Shown here: positions 34,785 through 44,264 of the stretch, one piece after another
How the letters are laid out: every line of letters starts with the position of its first letter
Position numbering within the stretch: the stretch's first letter is position 1
NCBI RefSeq assembly: GCF_020731285.1
Contig: NZ_JAJFOW010000004.1
Location: 1-64,000 of the forward strand
DNA: 64,000 nt
DNA from: Cohnella baijiui
Lineage (GTDB): Bacteria; Bacillota; Bacilli; Paenibacillales; Paenibacillaceae
Direction: 5' to 3'
Program-made: the position numbers and the translations under genes
Notes under the pieces: generated by a model
What the model was told of the DNA's origin: nothing
The model's database searches: none
Seen by the model: the letters and a program-made list of their open reading frames with translations, nothing else

Positions 34785-35459
34785 ATGGCATTAATTGGGC
34801 CTTCCATGATGTGTGCGGATTGGGGCAATCTGAAGGAAAGCATCCGCCAGTTGGATCGCGGTGGCGCAGATTTCTACCATTTCGATATTATGGACGGTAA
34901 TTTTGTTCCGAACTTTACGATGGGGCCCGATCTGCTGAGAACGCTGCGCGCATATACGGACAAACCGTTTGATATTCACTTGATGGTCGAGGAACCGGAA
35001 CGCTATATCGATATGTTTGCCGATGCGGGAGCGAATTGGATCTCCGTTCATGCCGAATCCAAAACGCATTTGCAAAGAGCGCTTCAGCAAATTCGCGGCC
35101 GCGGCTTGAAAGCCGGCGTGGCGCTCAATCCCTCGACTCCGTTATCGTTTTTGGAGTATGTGATCGATGTGACGGATTATGTTTGTCTTATGACCGTAAA
35201 TCCGGGATTCGCGGGGCAAACGTTTATTCCAAGCATGTACAGAAAAATCTCGGATTTACGAGAGATGATTCAAGCGAACGGCGTTCATCCGGAAATTCAA
35301 GTGGATGGGAATATCAGTTTCGAGGCGATTCCTCAAGTACTTGAACATGGGGCATCTTGGTTGGTTTGCGGTACATCAAGCTTGTTTCGATCCGATAATC
35401 TAGAGCAGGCTGCCTCTGAATTGAAAAGCTTTGTCGCGACCGCCCGCAAGATGATCTGA
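34785..35459 (+). CDS. Ribulose-phosphate/allulose-6-phosphate 3-epimerase family
   Basis: 224-residue TIM barrel of the ribulose-phosphate 3-epimerase family. Catalytic motifs: HFDIMDGNFVPNFTMGP (Asp and Met of the metal site), DIHLMVEEPERYI (His), LMTVNPGFAGQTF, and EIQVDGNISFEAI (second Asp). Its place first in a CUT2 transporter/kinase operon rather than in a central-metabolism context suggests an AlsE-like D-allulose-6-phosphate 3-epimerase, or a related ketose-phosphate epimerase. Sequence alone does not separate these. AGGAGTG precedes the ATG. Confidence 0.8.
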   Translation: MALIGPSMMCADWGNLKESIRQLDRGGADFYHFDIMDGNFVPNFTMGPDLLRTLRAYTDKPFDIHLMVEEPERYIDMFADAGANWISVHAESKTHLQRALQQIRGRGLKAGVALNPSTPLSFLEYVIDVTDYVCLMTVNPGFAGQTFIPSMYRKISDLREMIQANGVHPEIQVDGNISFEAIPQVLEHGASWLVCGTSSLFRSDNLEQAASELKSFVATARKMI

Positions 35460-35476
35460 TAAGGAAGGAAGATTCA

Positions 35477-36415
35477 ATGATCACGGTACTTGGAAGCATG
35501 AATCTCGATGTCGTCGCGAGGGTTGAACGCTACCCTTCGCACGGAGAAACGAAGCTCGGCAAAGGAGTGGAAATGCTTGCCGGAGGCAAGGGAGCGAATC
35601 AAGCGATCGCTTGCGGCAGGTTAGGGAAAGATGTCTCTCTCATCGGATGTGCGGGCAGAGACCCCTTCGGAGATCGCCTGATTCATTCGTTACAGAAGAA
35701 TGGCGTAAATTCCGAGTTCGTGAAAATAACGGAGCGAGCTTCGACGGGCACGGTTCTTGTGACGGTGGACGATACAGCCGAGAATACGATGATCGTGATC
35801 AAAGGCGCGAATGAAATGCTTACGACGCAAGACATCGACGCTTGTATAGGTTTAATCCGAAGTAGCAGCGTATTATTGGTCCAAATGGAGGTACCGCACG
35901 AAGTTGTGCTGTATGCGATGACAGAGGCGCGCAAGCACGGTGTATACATCATTCTGGATCCGGCACCCGCCGAAGGCGTTACCCTGGACATGCTTGGCTT
36001 TGCTGATTTGATTACCCCCAACAAACAAGAGACCAAACATTTTACGGGCATCGACGTGACGGATGAGGCATCGGCTGCGGCCGCGGCTAGACAGCTGGCA
36101 GATGCAGGCGTCAAGAACAGCATCATCAAAATGGCGGAGCAAGGATCGCTAATTTACGCCGACGGGAAATGCACAAGGGTGAAGGGAATTCGCGTAGAGG
36201 CGGTCGATACGGTGGGCGCGGGAGATTCGTTTGCCGGAGCATTGGCTGTCGCGTTGGACGATGGCGCGACGATTACGGAAGCAGTGGAATTCGCGACTGC
36301 CGTCAGCGCGTTGAAGGTTACCCGATCGGGTGCCCAGGACGGAATTCCGACAAGGGATGAGCTTGACGAATTTTGCAAGTCGCGTAATTTGACGCTTTAT
36401 AACAACAGGCCATAG
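35477..36415 (+). CDS. rbsK: Ribokinase-family sugar kinase
   Basis: 312 residues, PfkB family, closest in layout to ribokinase. SMNLDVVARVERYPSHGET is the N-terminal motif. The first PfkB signature is GGKGANQAIACGRLG and the second DTVGAGDSFAGALAVAL, with catalytic Asp in GAGD. AAGGAAGGAAG precedes the ATG. It lies 17 nt after the epimerase. The substrate could be ribose or the ketohexose that the epimerase acts on once phosphorylated; family membership does not decide. Confidence 0.82.
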   Translation: MITVLGSMNLDVVARVERYPSHGETKLGKGVEMLAGGKGANQAIACGRLGKDVSLIGCAGRDPFGDRLIHSLQKNGVNSEFVKITERASTGTVLVTVDDTAENTMIVIKGANEMLTTQDIDACIGLIRSSSVLLVQMEVPHEVVLYAMTEARKHGVYIILDPAPAEGVTLDMLGFADLITPNKQETKHFTGIDVTDEASAAAAARQLADAGVKNSIIKMAEQGSLIYADGKCTRVKGIRVEAVDTVGAGDSFAGALAVALDDGATITEAVEFATAVSALKVTRSGAQDGIPTRDELDEFCKSRNLTLYNNRP

Positions 36416-36428
36416 GCGGTGTGAGAAA

Positions 36429-37940
36429 ATGGAATCTTTGCTGCGGATGAGCAATATAAGCAAGACCTATCCGGGGGTTAAAGCGCTGGATCAAGTGCAG
36501 CTTGCGATTAAACCGGGCGAAGTGCATGCGTTGATCGGCGAAAACGGCGCGGGGAAATCGACGTTGATGAAAATTCTGGTCGGCGTCGAAAACCCCGACG
36601 AAGGTGCGGAGATCCATTTCGCCGGCGAGAAGATCCGGTTATCCAAACCGATCGAGGCCACGTTAAAGGGGATCTCCATGATCTATCAGGACTTAAGTTT
36701 GTTTCCCAACCTCTCCGTAGCCGAGAATATTTGCATCGGAACTGAAAGCGCTGCCAAAGGATACGCCCGAGTAAAATGGAAACCGATGAAGGCACGCGCT
36801 GAAAAAGCGTTGGCCGAGCTTGGATTAAAAGTGGATGTGTCGCTCCCCTTGGAGAAATTGAGTATCGCCAAGCAGCAGTTGGTTGCCATAGCCCGATCCT
36901 TGGTGTTCGATTCCAAGTTGATTGTTATGGATGAACCTACTTCTTCATTGTCCTCCGGCGAAGTCGAGCAGTTGTATAAGATTATCGAAGATTTGCGCAA
37001 CAGAGGAATCTCGATCATTTATATCAGCCATAAACTGAAGGAATTGTTCGCCGTCGCCGATCGGTTTACGGTTTTGCGGGACGGGAAGTTTGTCGGAAGC
37101 TATGACAAAGAAGACATGGACGAAGATAAGTTGATCGCCTTAATGGTCGGAAGAGAAGTGGATGTCATCAATAGGGAAGAAAACGCCGGCGGAGAAGAAG
37201 TGCTTCGCGTAGAAGGGCTCTCCAAAAAAGGGAACTTCAAGGATATTTCCTTCTCTCTCCGCGCCGGCGAGATTGTCGGCATCACGGGATTGGTTGGAGC
37301 CGGACGAACGGAACTGGCGCAAGCGCTGTTCGGTCTGAACAAGCCGGATTCCGGTCAAATTTATGTCGCCGGCAAGAAAGTGAACATCCGGACCTCGAGC
37401 GACGCCGTCAAGCACAAGATGGCCTACATTCCCGAAAGTCGTCAAACGCAGGGGCTGTTCCTTAGGCAATCGATTACGGACAACATCTCGGTGACGGTAT
37501 TCGGCAAGATGCTGAACAAGTTCAAGCTGATCGACCGTTCCAAAGAGCAGAAGCTGGCCAGCGAATACATTCAAATCCTGGACGTCCGTCCTCCGATCGC
37601 CGGGATGAATGCCGGGCAGCTCTCAGGAGGCAACCAGCAAAAAGTCGTCATCGCCAAATGGTTATCCACCGAACCTCGAATCTTAATCATCGACGAACCG
37701 ACGAACGGAATCGACATCGGCGCCAAAACGGAAATTCATAAACTGCTGCGCAGATTGACGAATAAAGGAATCGGGATCATCGTCATTTCTTCCGAGCTGC
37801 CCGAAGTGTTGGCCGTAAGCGACCGGATTTTGGTCATGAGACGGGGCAGAATTTCAGGAGAAATCGCTGCATCGGAAGCTACGCAAGAGATGATCATGAA
37901 TCTCGCCGTTTTAGGGACGAAGGCAGGTGGAAGCAAATGA
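36429..37940 (+). CDS. CUT2 sugar ABC transporter ATPase (two ABC domains)
   Basis: 503 residues with two fused nucleotide-binding domains, as in RbsA, AraG and RhaT. First domain: Walker A GENGAGKSTLMK, Q-loop IYQDLSLFPNLSVAENI, Walker B LIVMDEPTSSL, with signature LSIAKQQL. Second domain: altered Walker A GLVGAGRTELAQ (Lys replaced by Arg, typical of the family), signature LSGGNQQKVVIAKWL, Walker B ILIIDEPTNGID. It overlaps the first permease by four bases. Confidence 0.9.
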   Translation: MESLLRMSNISKTYPGVKALDQVQLAIKPGEVHALIGENGAGKSTLMKILVGVENPDEGAEIHFAGEKIRLSKPIEATLKGISMIYQDLSLFPNLSVAENICIGTESAAKGYARVKWKPMKARAEKALAELGLKVDVSLPLEKLSIAKQQLVAIARSLVFDSKLIVMDEPTSSLSSGEVEQLYKIIEDLRNRGISIIYISHKLKELFAVADRFTVLRDGKFVGSYDKEDMDEDKLIALMVGREVDVINREENAGGEEVLRVEGLSKKGNFKDISFSLRAGEIVGITGLVGAGRTELAQALFGLNKPDSGQIYVAGKKVNIRTSSDAVKHKMAYIPESRQTQGLFLRQSITDNISVTVFGKMLNKFKLIDRSKEQKLASEYIQILDVRPPIAGMNAGQLSGGNQQKVVIAKWLSTEPRILIIDEPTNGIDIGAKTEIHKLLRRLTNKGIGIIVISSELPEVLAVSDRILVMRRGRISGEIAASEATQEMIMNLAVLGTKAGGSK

Positions 37941-38920
37941 AATCCGTGTTCAAATCAAAAGAAATCGGAATTCTGTCCGTACTCTTGTTCCTCTGCATCA
38001 TCCTTAGCGTGAACAATCCCGTGTTTTTAACGGCGGATAATATCCAAGATATATTTAAAGCCAATGCCATTCTGGCCATTTTGGCCATGGGGATGACGTT
38101 GGTGATTATCACGGGCGGGATCGATGTCTCCGTAGCCGCGATCACCAGCGCAGCCACCGTGATCACGGGACATCTGATGAAAGTATTGCCGGACTCGCCG
38201 CTGTCGGTAGCGGCAGCGTTCGCGATTGCGATTCTAAGCGGACTCCTCCTTGGTTTGATCAACGGAACGCTCATCGCGAAGACGAAGATTCCTCCCATTG
38301 TCGCCACGTTGGGTACGATGAGCATTATTAATGGGAGCGTTCTATACTTCACCAACGGCGTCTACTTGAACAGCAGCAATTTCCCAAAAGCGTTCATCCG
38401 CTTTGCGGACTTTAAGATAGCGGGTATCTCCATCCTGATCTATCTGATTGCCCTGGTTACTCTGATCACTTGGTATGTCATGAAGTATACGATGATCGGC
38501 CGTTCCGTCTTCGCCATTGGGGGCAATCCCGTCTCGGCGGTTCGGGCAGGCATCCATCTGGAACGAACGCAATTATTTGTATACGGATACATGGGGTTTC
38601 TGGCCGGCATTGCCGCGTTGGCTCAAATGGTCTATACCAAATCGGTCGACCCGAACGGCATGCTCGGGTTTGAGTTGACGGTTATTTCCGCCGTCGTCAT
38701 TGGCGGCGCGAACATCCTCGGCGGGAACGGGTCGGTCTGGGGCACGCTCATCGGGGTCGTCCTGCTCGGGGTCATGCAAAACGGTTTGATCCTCAGTCAT
38801 GTCGACACCTACTGGCAAAAAGTAATCGTCGGCGCGGTTATCCTTACCGCCGTATCCTATGATTTCCTCCGGCGCAAACGGATGGAGTCGAAGCTATTAA
38901 AAGTGGAAGTCGAGGCATAG
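37937..38920 (+). CDS. CUT2 sugar ABC transporter permease 1
   Basis: 327-residue RbsC-type permease with eight to ten hydrophobic segments. Family motifs: ILAMGMTLVIITGGIDVSVAAI in the first third and the ATPase-contact stretch GRSVFAIGGNPVSAVRAGI. The GIDVS motif contacts substrate in this family. ATGA overlap with the ATPase gene. A second, distinct permease follows; paired permeases are typical of rhamnose- or AI-2-type importers rather than the ribose importer, which uses one. Confidence 0.88.
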   Translation: MKSVFKSKEIGILSVLLFLCIILSVNNPVFLTADNIQDIFKANAILAILAMGMTLVIITGGIDVSVAAITSAATVITGHLMKVLPDSPLSVAAAFAIAILSGLLLGLINGTLIAKTKIPPIVATLGTMSIINGSVLYFTNGVYLNSSNFPKAFIRFADFKIAGISILIYLIALVTLITWYVMKYTMIGRSVFAIGGNPVSAVRAGIHLERTQLFVYGYMGFLAGIAALAQMVYTKSVDPNGMLGFELTVISAVVIGGANILGGNGSVWGTLIGVVLLGVMQNGLILSHVDTYWQKVIVGAVILTAVSYDFLRRKRMESKLLKVEVEA

Positions 38921-38933
38921 GAGGGATAACACG

Positions 38934-39890
38934 ATGTTGAAGCTGTCCAAAGAAGCCATGCTGGGGCTGGTCTTAATCGCTCTTTTCCTGCTGATGTCGA
39001 TCATCGCTCCGGGATTTTTGGATTCGTACAACTTGAGCAATATGATGTTTCAACTGCCTGAGCTCGGCATATTGGCTCTTGGCATGATGGTGGTTATCTT
39101 GACCGCGGGCATCGATTTATCGATTACCTATACGGCGTCCTTCTCGGGAGTCATCGCCGCATTATGCATGTCGCACCACTATCCGATTGCCGTTGCCATT
39201 GGAATCGGCATCGCTGTCGCCTTGCTCTGCGGATTGCTAAACGGATTTTTCATTGCCATTATCGGCGTTTCTCCGATTTTGGTCACGCTCGGCAGCATGG
39301 TGCTGTTCGAAGGCGTCATTCTTACGATTACCAAGGGGAATGCGATCTCCGGGTTTCCGGACGCGTTCGGACAAATCGGGAATATGTCGATCGGCCCCAT
39401 CCCATTGCCGGTTATCGTATTTCTTGTTTTAGCCGTCATTACGGCTACCTTGCTCAATCGTACGATTTGGGGTCGAAGCGTCTACAAGGTCGGCATCAAC
39501 CCGGTCGCGGCTCGATTTTCCGGACTCCATGTGAAGCGGGTTCTGCTCGGCGTCTATTTATTCTCCGCATTTATGGCATCGATCGCCGCGATCATTATGA
39601 TCTCCAGATACAACTCGGCCAAAGTCGATTTGGGTTCCTCCTATCTGCTGTTGACGGTCTCGGCGGCCGTTCTCGGAGGGACGGAAATTTCGGGCGGGTA
39701 TGGCAAAGTGAAAGGCACCGTGTATGCGGTGGCGATCTTCCAGGTCCTATCCAACGGATTGAATCTATTGGGGATACCGCGAACCGTTGTCGACATCCTG
39801 ATGGGCGTCATCTTAATCGCCGTGCTCACGCTTAATTACGTCTCGGCAAAGATGAGCGCGAGAAAATCGCTTAAAGTTTCAGCCGGTTGA
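38934..39890 (+). CDS. CUT2 sugar ABC transporter permease 2
   Basis: 318 residues, same fold as the previous gene but clearly diverged. Motifs: ILALGMMVVILTAGIDLSITY, GRSVYKVGINPVAARFSGL, and a late GGTEISGGYGKVKGT. GGAGG lies just before the ATG. Together with permease 1 it would form a heterodimeric channel. A small hairpin (ATCCG...CGGAT near 39907-39925) separates it from the binding-protein gene. Confidence 0.88.
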   Translation: MLKLSKEAMLGLVLIALFLLMSIIAPGFLDSYNLSNMMFQLPELGILALGMMVVILTAGIDLSITYTASFSGVIAALCMSHHYPIAVAIGIGIAVALLCGLLNGFFIAIIGVSPILVTLGSMVLFEGVILTITKGNAISGFPDAFGQIGNMSIGPIPLPVIVFLVLAVITATLLNRTIWGRSVYKVGINPVAARFSGLHVKRVLLGVYLFSAFMASIAAIIMISRYNSAKVDLGSSYLLLTVSAAVLGGTEISGGYGKVKGTVYAVAIFQVLSNGLNLLGIPRTVVDILMGVILIAVLTLNYVSAKMSARKSLKVSAG

Positions 39891-39952
39891 TAGTATCCGT
39901 ACTAAGCGGATATTGATCATAAGAATGACAATCTGAAAGGGGTAGTACACAG

Positions 39953-41005
39953 ATGAAAAAGTTTTCCGGAATGATGGTAAGTCTGGTCATGGTTTTCGCT
40001 TTGATTTTATCGGCTTGCGGTTCGAAGAATGAGAATGCGGGCGCGAGCCCTGACGCGGGTTCGGGAGCGCCGTCATCCCCGGCATCCGGCAAGAAGCTAA
40101 AGATTGCCGTTGTGCCTAAGCTTATCGGCATTCCTTATTTTAACGCATCGGAGACCGGTGCCAAAAAAGCAGGAGCAGATCTGGGCGTAGACGTGATCTA
40201 TACGGGTCCGACCCAGGGGGATGCGGCTCAGCAAGTCAAAGTCATCGAAGACTTGATCAGCCAGAAGGTCGATGTGATCGCGGTGGCGCCGAACGATCCC
40301 GCTTCTCTGACGCCCGTATTGAAACGAGCCAAAGAACAAGGAATCAAAATCATGGACTGGGATACCCCCGCCGATCCATCCGTAGTCGAGCTTTCCGTAC
40401 AGCAAATCGATAATGAAGTATTCGGACGGACGATTACAGACAAGCTTGTCGAGAAGATGGGAACCGATACGGGCGAAGTCGCACTGCTCACGGGCGGATT
40501 GTCTGCGGCTAACTTGAACACATGGATCGACTGGGCTCAAAAACAAGCGGCGGAAAAATACCCCGGCTTGAAATTCGTCAGCGACAAAATCGCAACGGAT
40601 GAGAAACAACAGGTCGCCTATCAAAAAACGTTGGATCTGCTCAAGGCCTATCCGAATCTGAAAGGCATCATGGCCTACTCTACGGTAGCCCCGATTGGCG
40701 CAGCGCAAGCTGTTCAGGAGAAAGGGCTTCAGGGGAAAGTGGCGGTCGTCGGTACGGCCCTGCCGACAGACTCCAAGCCGTATCTGGCGGACGGCTCCTT
40801 ATCTTCCGCGCTGCTCTGGGATCCGGGAGCGCTCGGCTATTTAACCGTTGCGCTGGCTAAAGATTTGGCGGAAGGCAAGCTTCCTACCGACGGCCAGGAA
40901 GTGCCAAACGTCGGTAAAATCACGGTGAAATCCGACAACAAAACGGTCGTCATGGGGCCTCCGACCGAGTTTACCAAAGAAAATGCGGACCAATATCCAT
41001 TTTAA
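39953..41005 (+). CDS. CUT2 sugar-binding lipoprotein (RhaS/LsrB-like)
   Basis: 350-residue lipid-anchored periplasmic-binding-protein-fold receptor. The lipobox is ILSACG (Cys23), then a Ser/Ala/Gly spacer and the type I binding fold starting KIAVVPKLIGIPYFNASETGAKKAG. It resembles RhaS and LsrB. However, two AI-2 contacts of LsrB (an Asp-Gln pair before the NxW motif) read Asn-Leu here (AANLNTW), and the Pro/Ala contacts differ, so AI-2 is unlikely. The Lys in VPKL is kept. Its place at the end of the transport genes, with AAAGGGG upstream, would allow separate high expression. Confidence 0.85.
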   Translation: MKKFSGMMVSLVMVFALILSACGSKNENAGASPDAGSGAPSSPASGKKLKIAVVPKLIGIPYFNASETGAKKAGADLGVDVIYTGPTQGDAAQQVKVIEDLISQKVDVIAVAPNDPASLTPVLKRAKEQGIKIMDWDTPADPSVVELSVQQIDNEVFGRTITDKLVEKMGTDTGEVALLTGGLSAANLNTWIDWAQKQAAEKYPGLKFVSDKIATDEKQQVAYQKTLDLLKAYPNLKGIMAYSTVAPIGAAQAVQEKGLQGKVAVVGTALPTDSKPYLADGSLSSALLWDPGALGYLTVALAKDLAEGKLPTDGQEVPNVGKITVKSDNKTVVMGPPTEFTKENADQYPF

Positions 41006-41078
41006 TGCCGCTTGAGTGAAGCGCGCGGACATTCCTGCGACAGGCATGTCCGCGTTGCCATTGGAAAAGGGTGAACAT

Positions 41079-41852
41079 ATGACGGGAAAGCTCGTTTTTT
41101 TCGATATCGACGGCACGCTGCTTGATCATGATAAAAAACTGCCCGCTTCGGCGATACAGGCAATCCGGCAGCTGAAGCAGGCGGGACATGAAGCAGCTAT
41201 CGCTACGGGCCGGGGCCCCTTTATGTTCAAACACGTTCGGGAGCAACTGGGGATCGAGTCATTCGTCAGCTTCAACGGCCAATATGTGGAGTGGAAGAAC
41301 GAACCGTTGTTAAAGAATCCGATTCGCGCCGATCTGCTTCGGGAACTGACTGATTTTGCCGATGCGAAGGGACATCCTCTTGTCTACATGGACCTTGAGA
41401 CGATGAAAAGCAATGCGGAATATCATGTCCATATTGAAGAGAGCATTGCTACGCTCCAAGTCCCCCATCCGACGCATGATCCGGCCTATTTCCGCGGCAG
41501 GGATATTTACCAGAGTTTGGTTTTCTGCACGATAGATGAGGAGCCGATGTACCGGAAGCGTTTTCCCTATCTGAATTTTATTCGCTGGCACCCGTTATCT
41601 ATGGACGTGCTGCCATTCGGAGGCTCAAAGGCGAAAGGCATTGAAGCGATGATCCGTCGCCTCGGCGTCCGCAAGGAAGAGATATATGCATTCGGCGATT
41701 ACTTGAACGACATTGAAATGCTCCAATTCGCCGGAACCGGCATTGCGATGGGAAATGCGCCGGACGTCGTGAAAAAAGCGGCCAAGTTGGTGACTAGAAA
41801 TGTTGAGGACGATGGGATATGGCATGGGTTGCGGATGGCAGGACTGTTGTAA
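41079..41852 (+). CDS. Cof-type HAD phosphatase
   Basis: 257-residue HAD-IIB sugar-phosphatase-like enzyme. The nucleophile motif is FFDIDGTLLDHDKKLP (Asp8/Asp10), motif II is AIATGRGP, the Lys motif is GGSKAKGIEAM, and the final acidic motif is FGDYLNDIEML. The ATG at 41079 follows GGAAAAGGGTG. In this operon it may remove phosphate from dead-end or overflow sugar phosphates; the family is promiscuous. Confidence 0.82.
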   Translation: MTGKLVFFDIDGTLLDHDKKLPASAIQAIRQLKQAGHEAAIATGRGPFMFKHVREQLGIESFVSFNGQYVEWKNEPLLKNPIRADLLRELTDFADAKGHPLVYMDLETMKSNAEYHVHIEESIATLQVPHPTHDPAYFRGRDIYQSLVFCTIDEEPMYRKRFPYLNFIRWHPLSMDVLPFGGSKAKGIEAMIRRLGVRKEEIYAFGDYLNDIEMLQFAGTGIAMGNAPDVVKKAAKLVTRNVEDDGIWHGLRMAGLL

Positions 41853-41885
41853 TTCCAGGGACGTTACGGAATGGAGTAAACCTCG

Positions 41886-43076
41886 ATGATCGATCCGAAG
41901 ATCTATCTGGCTGTAGACAATTGCTTCGCTTCCAAGCGATGGACGAGGCCGTCCGAATGGCTGGAATTGCTGGGGAATATGGGGGTAACCTGCGTAGAAG
42001 CAAGCGCGGATAACGAATGCGATCCTCTTTATATGGACCGGGGTTATTTGGAGCGATGGGTACGGGAAGTGCAGGCGGAAGGCCGAAAAAGGGGCGTCCG
42101 GGTTGCCAATCTTTATTCCGGCCATGGCACTTACGCGACCTTAGGGTTGACACACCATGACCCTGCCGTCAGAGACCGGATTCAGAACGAATGGTTGAAG
42201 CCGATGGCCGATATCGCCGCCAGCTTAAGCGCCGGACTCGGCTTTTATTGCCATGCCTTTTCCGACTCCGTCCTGCAGAGCCCGGAAGCCTACAAGGAAG
42301 CGGAAGAGGACCTCTACACCAGGCTTGCGGATATCGCGGAATATGCCCGTACGCTTGGCATCCGCGCCCCCGGAGTCGAGCAAATGTATACGCCGCATCA
42401 AATCCCTTGGACAATCGAAGGCTCGAAGCGGCTGCTCAGGGAAGTATTCGGACGATCTCAATCGCCGTTTTATATGACTTTGGATACGGGTCATCAGAGC
42501 GGGCAGTCCAAATTTCTTCGTCCGAACGCGTGGAGAATCGAGGAAATGGCGGATCGTTTCCGCAAGGACGGCTATCAGCCCTCCTTCTGGCTAGGTCCCA
42601 AATCGGCCTATGCGCTTTTTGACCGAATGATTCGCGAGCCGGCAGAGGGACAAGCAAGTTACGCGGCGCAGATCGTCCGGGAGATGGATCGTTATCCGCA
42701 TCTATTCGCAGAGCAATCGGATGGAGACACTTATCGCTGGCTGGAGGAGCTGGGAGGCTATTCGCCGATCATACATTTGCAGCAAACGACCGGCGCCTCT
42801 TCCTCCCATCTGCCTTTCACGGAGGAATACAACCGGAACGGGATCATTTTGGGCGAACCTTTGTTGAAGGCATTGGAGAAAGCATACCAAGTCCCAGACG
42901 AAGAAGACTTGCCTCCAAAATGCGCGGAAATCTATCTCACCCTTGAAATTTTCTCCGGCACCAGCGAGATGAACGCGGATATTCTGAAAAAAATGCGGGA
43001 TTCGATTGTGTATTGGAGGCAGTTCATTCCTGCAGACGGGATGAAGTTAAGCGAAGCGGTGCAAAACCTGCCATGA
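41886..43076 (+). CDS. Xylose-isomerase-like TIM-barrel sugar isomerase
   Basis: 396 residues, AP-endonuclease-2/xylose-isomerase-like barrel. Probable metal and substrate residues: Glu in VTCVEASAD, His in NLYSGHGTYATLGLTHHD, Glu in APGVEQMYTPHQ, Asp-x-Gly-His in MTLDTGHQSGQ, and a late Glu in YLTLEIFSG. The protein is longer than typical 280-300-residue isomerases owing to a larger C-terminal half. The ATG at 41886 follows GGAATGGAG. It probably interconverts ketose/aldose forms of the imported sugar, but its substrate is unknown to me. Confidence 0.65.
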   Translation: MIDPKIYLAVDNCFASKRWTRPSEWLELLGNMGVTCVEASADNECDPLYMDRGYLERWVREVQAEGRKRGVRVANLYSGHGTYATLGLTHHDPAVRDRIQNEWLKPMADIAASLSAGLGFYCHAFSDSVLQSPEAYKEAEEDLYTRLADIAEYARTLGIRAPGVEQMYTPHQIPWTIEGSKRLLREVFGRSQSPFYMTLDTGHQSGQSKFLRPNAWRIEEMADRFRKDGYQPSFWLGPKSAYALFDRMIREPAEGQASYAAQIVREMDRYPHLFAEQSDGDTYRWLEELGGYSPIIHLQQTTGASSSHLPFTEEYNRNGIILGEPLLKALEKAYQVPDEEDLPPKCAEIYLTLEIFSGTSEMNADILKKMRDSIVYWRQFIPADGMKLSEAVQNLP

Positions 43077-43104
43077 GAAGACCAATCTAGCCTGCGAGGA
43101 GCGC

Positions 43105-44055
43105 ATGCCGATGCCAAAGCAGCTATATGAGCAGAAGAACGACAAAATACGAACCGCCTTTCTGGAATTAAAGAAGAACCGACCGGAACGCTTGAAGAAA
43201 AGGCTGAACTTGTCCTGGAGCAACTGGGGCTTCGGCATGGAACCGCTGGAGGTTTCGGCCAAGCGGCTGCAGAAGGCAGGCATCGCATTCATCGAGCTGC
43301 ACGGCAACCATTATGGCCCGGATCTCGGCTACCGCGCCGGGGAGACGCTGGAGATCCTCGGGTCCTGCGGCATCCGGGCAGCCGGCGTATGCGGCATGTT
43401 CTCGAAGGACAACGATCTATCCAGCAGCCGCGCGATCGATCGTCAAGCGGCGATCGACTATTTGAAGCGGGAGATCGAGTTCGTATCTGCGGTGGGCGGC
43501 TCCTACTTGCTCGTCGTTCCGGGGGCCGTGGGCCGGCCGCAGAAGTACGACGATATGGAGTTGGAACGGAGCGCGGAGACGCTTCGCTCCGTTGCCGATC
43601 TGTTCGTGAAGCATGGCGTTCAAGCGGCGATCGAGCCGATCCGATCCGCCGAGACAAGCTACGTCCATACGATTGCGGATGCCCAAGCCTATATTCGCGC
43701 CGTTGATCACCCCGGCGTGCAGCATATTAACGGGGATGTTTATCATATGCAAGCGGAAGAATCCCATATCGGGGAAGCGCTAATGGCCGCAGGCGAGCAA
43801 CTGCTCAATTTGCATATGGCCGATAGCAACCGCTGCGCTTTAGGCGACGGCTCCCTCGATCTGGACACCGTCATTATGGCGCTCTATCTGCTCGGCTTCA
43901 ACCGCGATGGGCGATATGTTACGCCTGAGCCGCTCGGACCCGGAGGAGATCCTTATCCGGCGATGCATGGACGGCCGGATCCGGCGCAGCTTGACCGCAT
44001 GGTCATGCAGACGGCTTCTTACTTTCGCGAACGGGAGTCTATTCTCATCGGCTGA
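43105..44055 (+). CDS. Sugar phosphate isomerase/epimerase (TIM barrel)
   Basis: 316 residues of the tagatose/psicose 3-epimerase-like group. Metal-site residues are visible: Glu in FIELHGNHYGP, Glu in AAIEPIRSAE, Asp-x-His in INGDVYHMQAEE, and His in LNLHMADSNRCALGDGSLD. An ATG at 43111 is an alternative start. GAGGAG precedes 43105. A 3-epimerase on the free ketose, followed by the ribokinase-type kinase and the AlsE-like epimerase, would make a full path to fructose-6-phosphate; this order is inference. Confidence 0.7.
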   Translation: MPMPKQLYEQKNDKIRTAFLELKKNRPERLKKRLNLSWSNWGFGMEPLEVSAKRLQKAGIAFIELHGNHYGPDLGYRAGETLEILGSCGIRAAGVCGMFSKDNDLSSSRAIDRQAAIDYLKREIEFVSAVGGSYLLVVPGAVGRPQKYDDMELERSAETLRSVADLFVKHGVQAAIEPIRSAETSYVHTIADAQAYIRAVDHPGVQHINGDVYHMQAEESHIGEALMAAGEQLLNLHMADSNRCALGDGSLDLDTVIMALYLLGFNRDGRYVTPEPLGPGGDPYPAMHGRPDPAQLDRMVMQTASYFRERESILIG

Positions 44056-44107
44056 ACCCCCAAAGCGCATGCAAAGAAAATGCTGCCATTATGGCGAGCC
44101 CCATAAC

Positions 44108-44131
44108 GGACTCCCATCCGGAGCCCTTTTT
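44108..44131 (+). terminator. Terminator of the sugar operon
   Basis: GGACTCC / GGAGCCC stem with one mismatch, then TTTTT. It lies about 50 bp after the last operon gene. The sequence after it (GCGTGCAGGGCG) resembles that after the terminator at 33580. Confidence 0.7.
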
Positions 44132-44264
44132 GCGTGCAGGGCGGATGGGCGAATGAGGCGTAGGCAACTCGGTTTCAAAGGATGTTCCCTTCCGACGAAA
44201 AGGCGTATAATCGTGGCATGCTTGACATTGCGAAATGGGGAGCGAAGCCAGGATGGAGAAAGGT

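Noticed and set aside
39953..41005. AI-2 (Lsr) uptake system
   Set aside because: The binding protein lacks the Asp-Gln and Pro/Ala contacts of LsrB, and no LsrK, LsrF or LsrG homologue is present.
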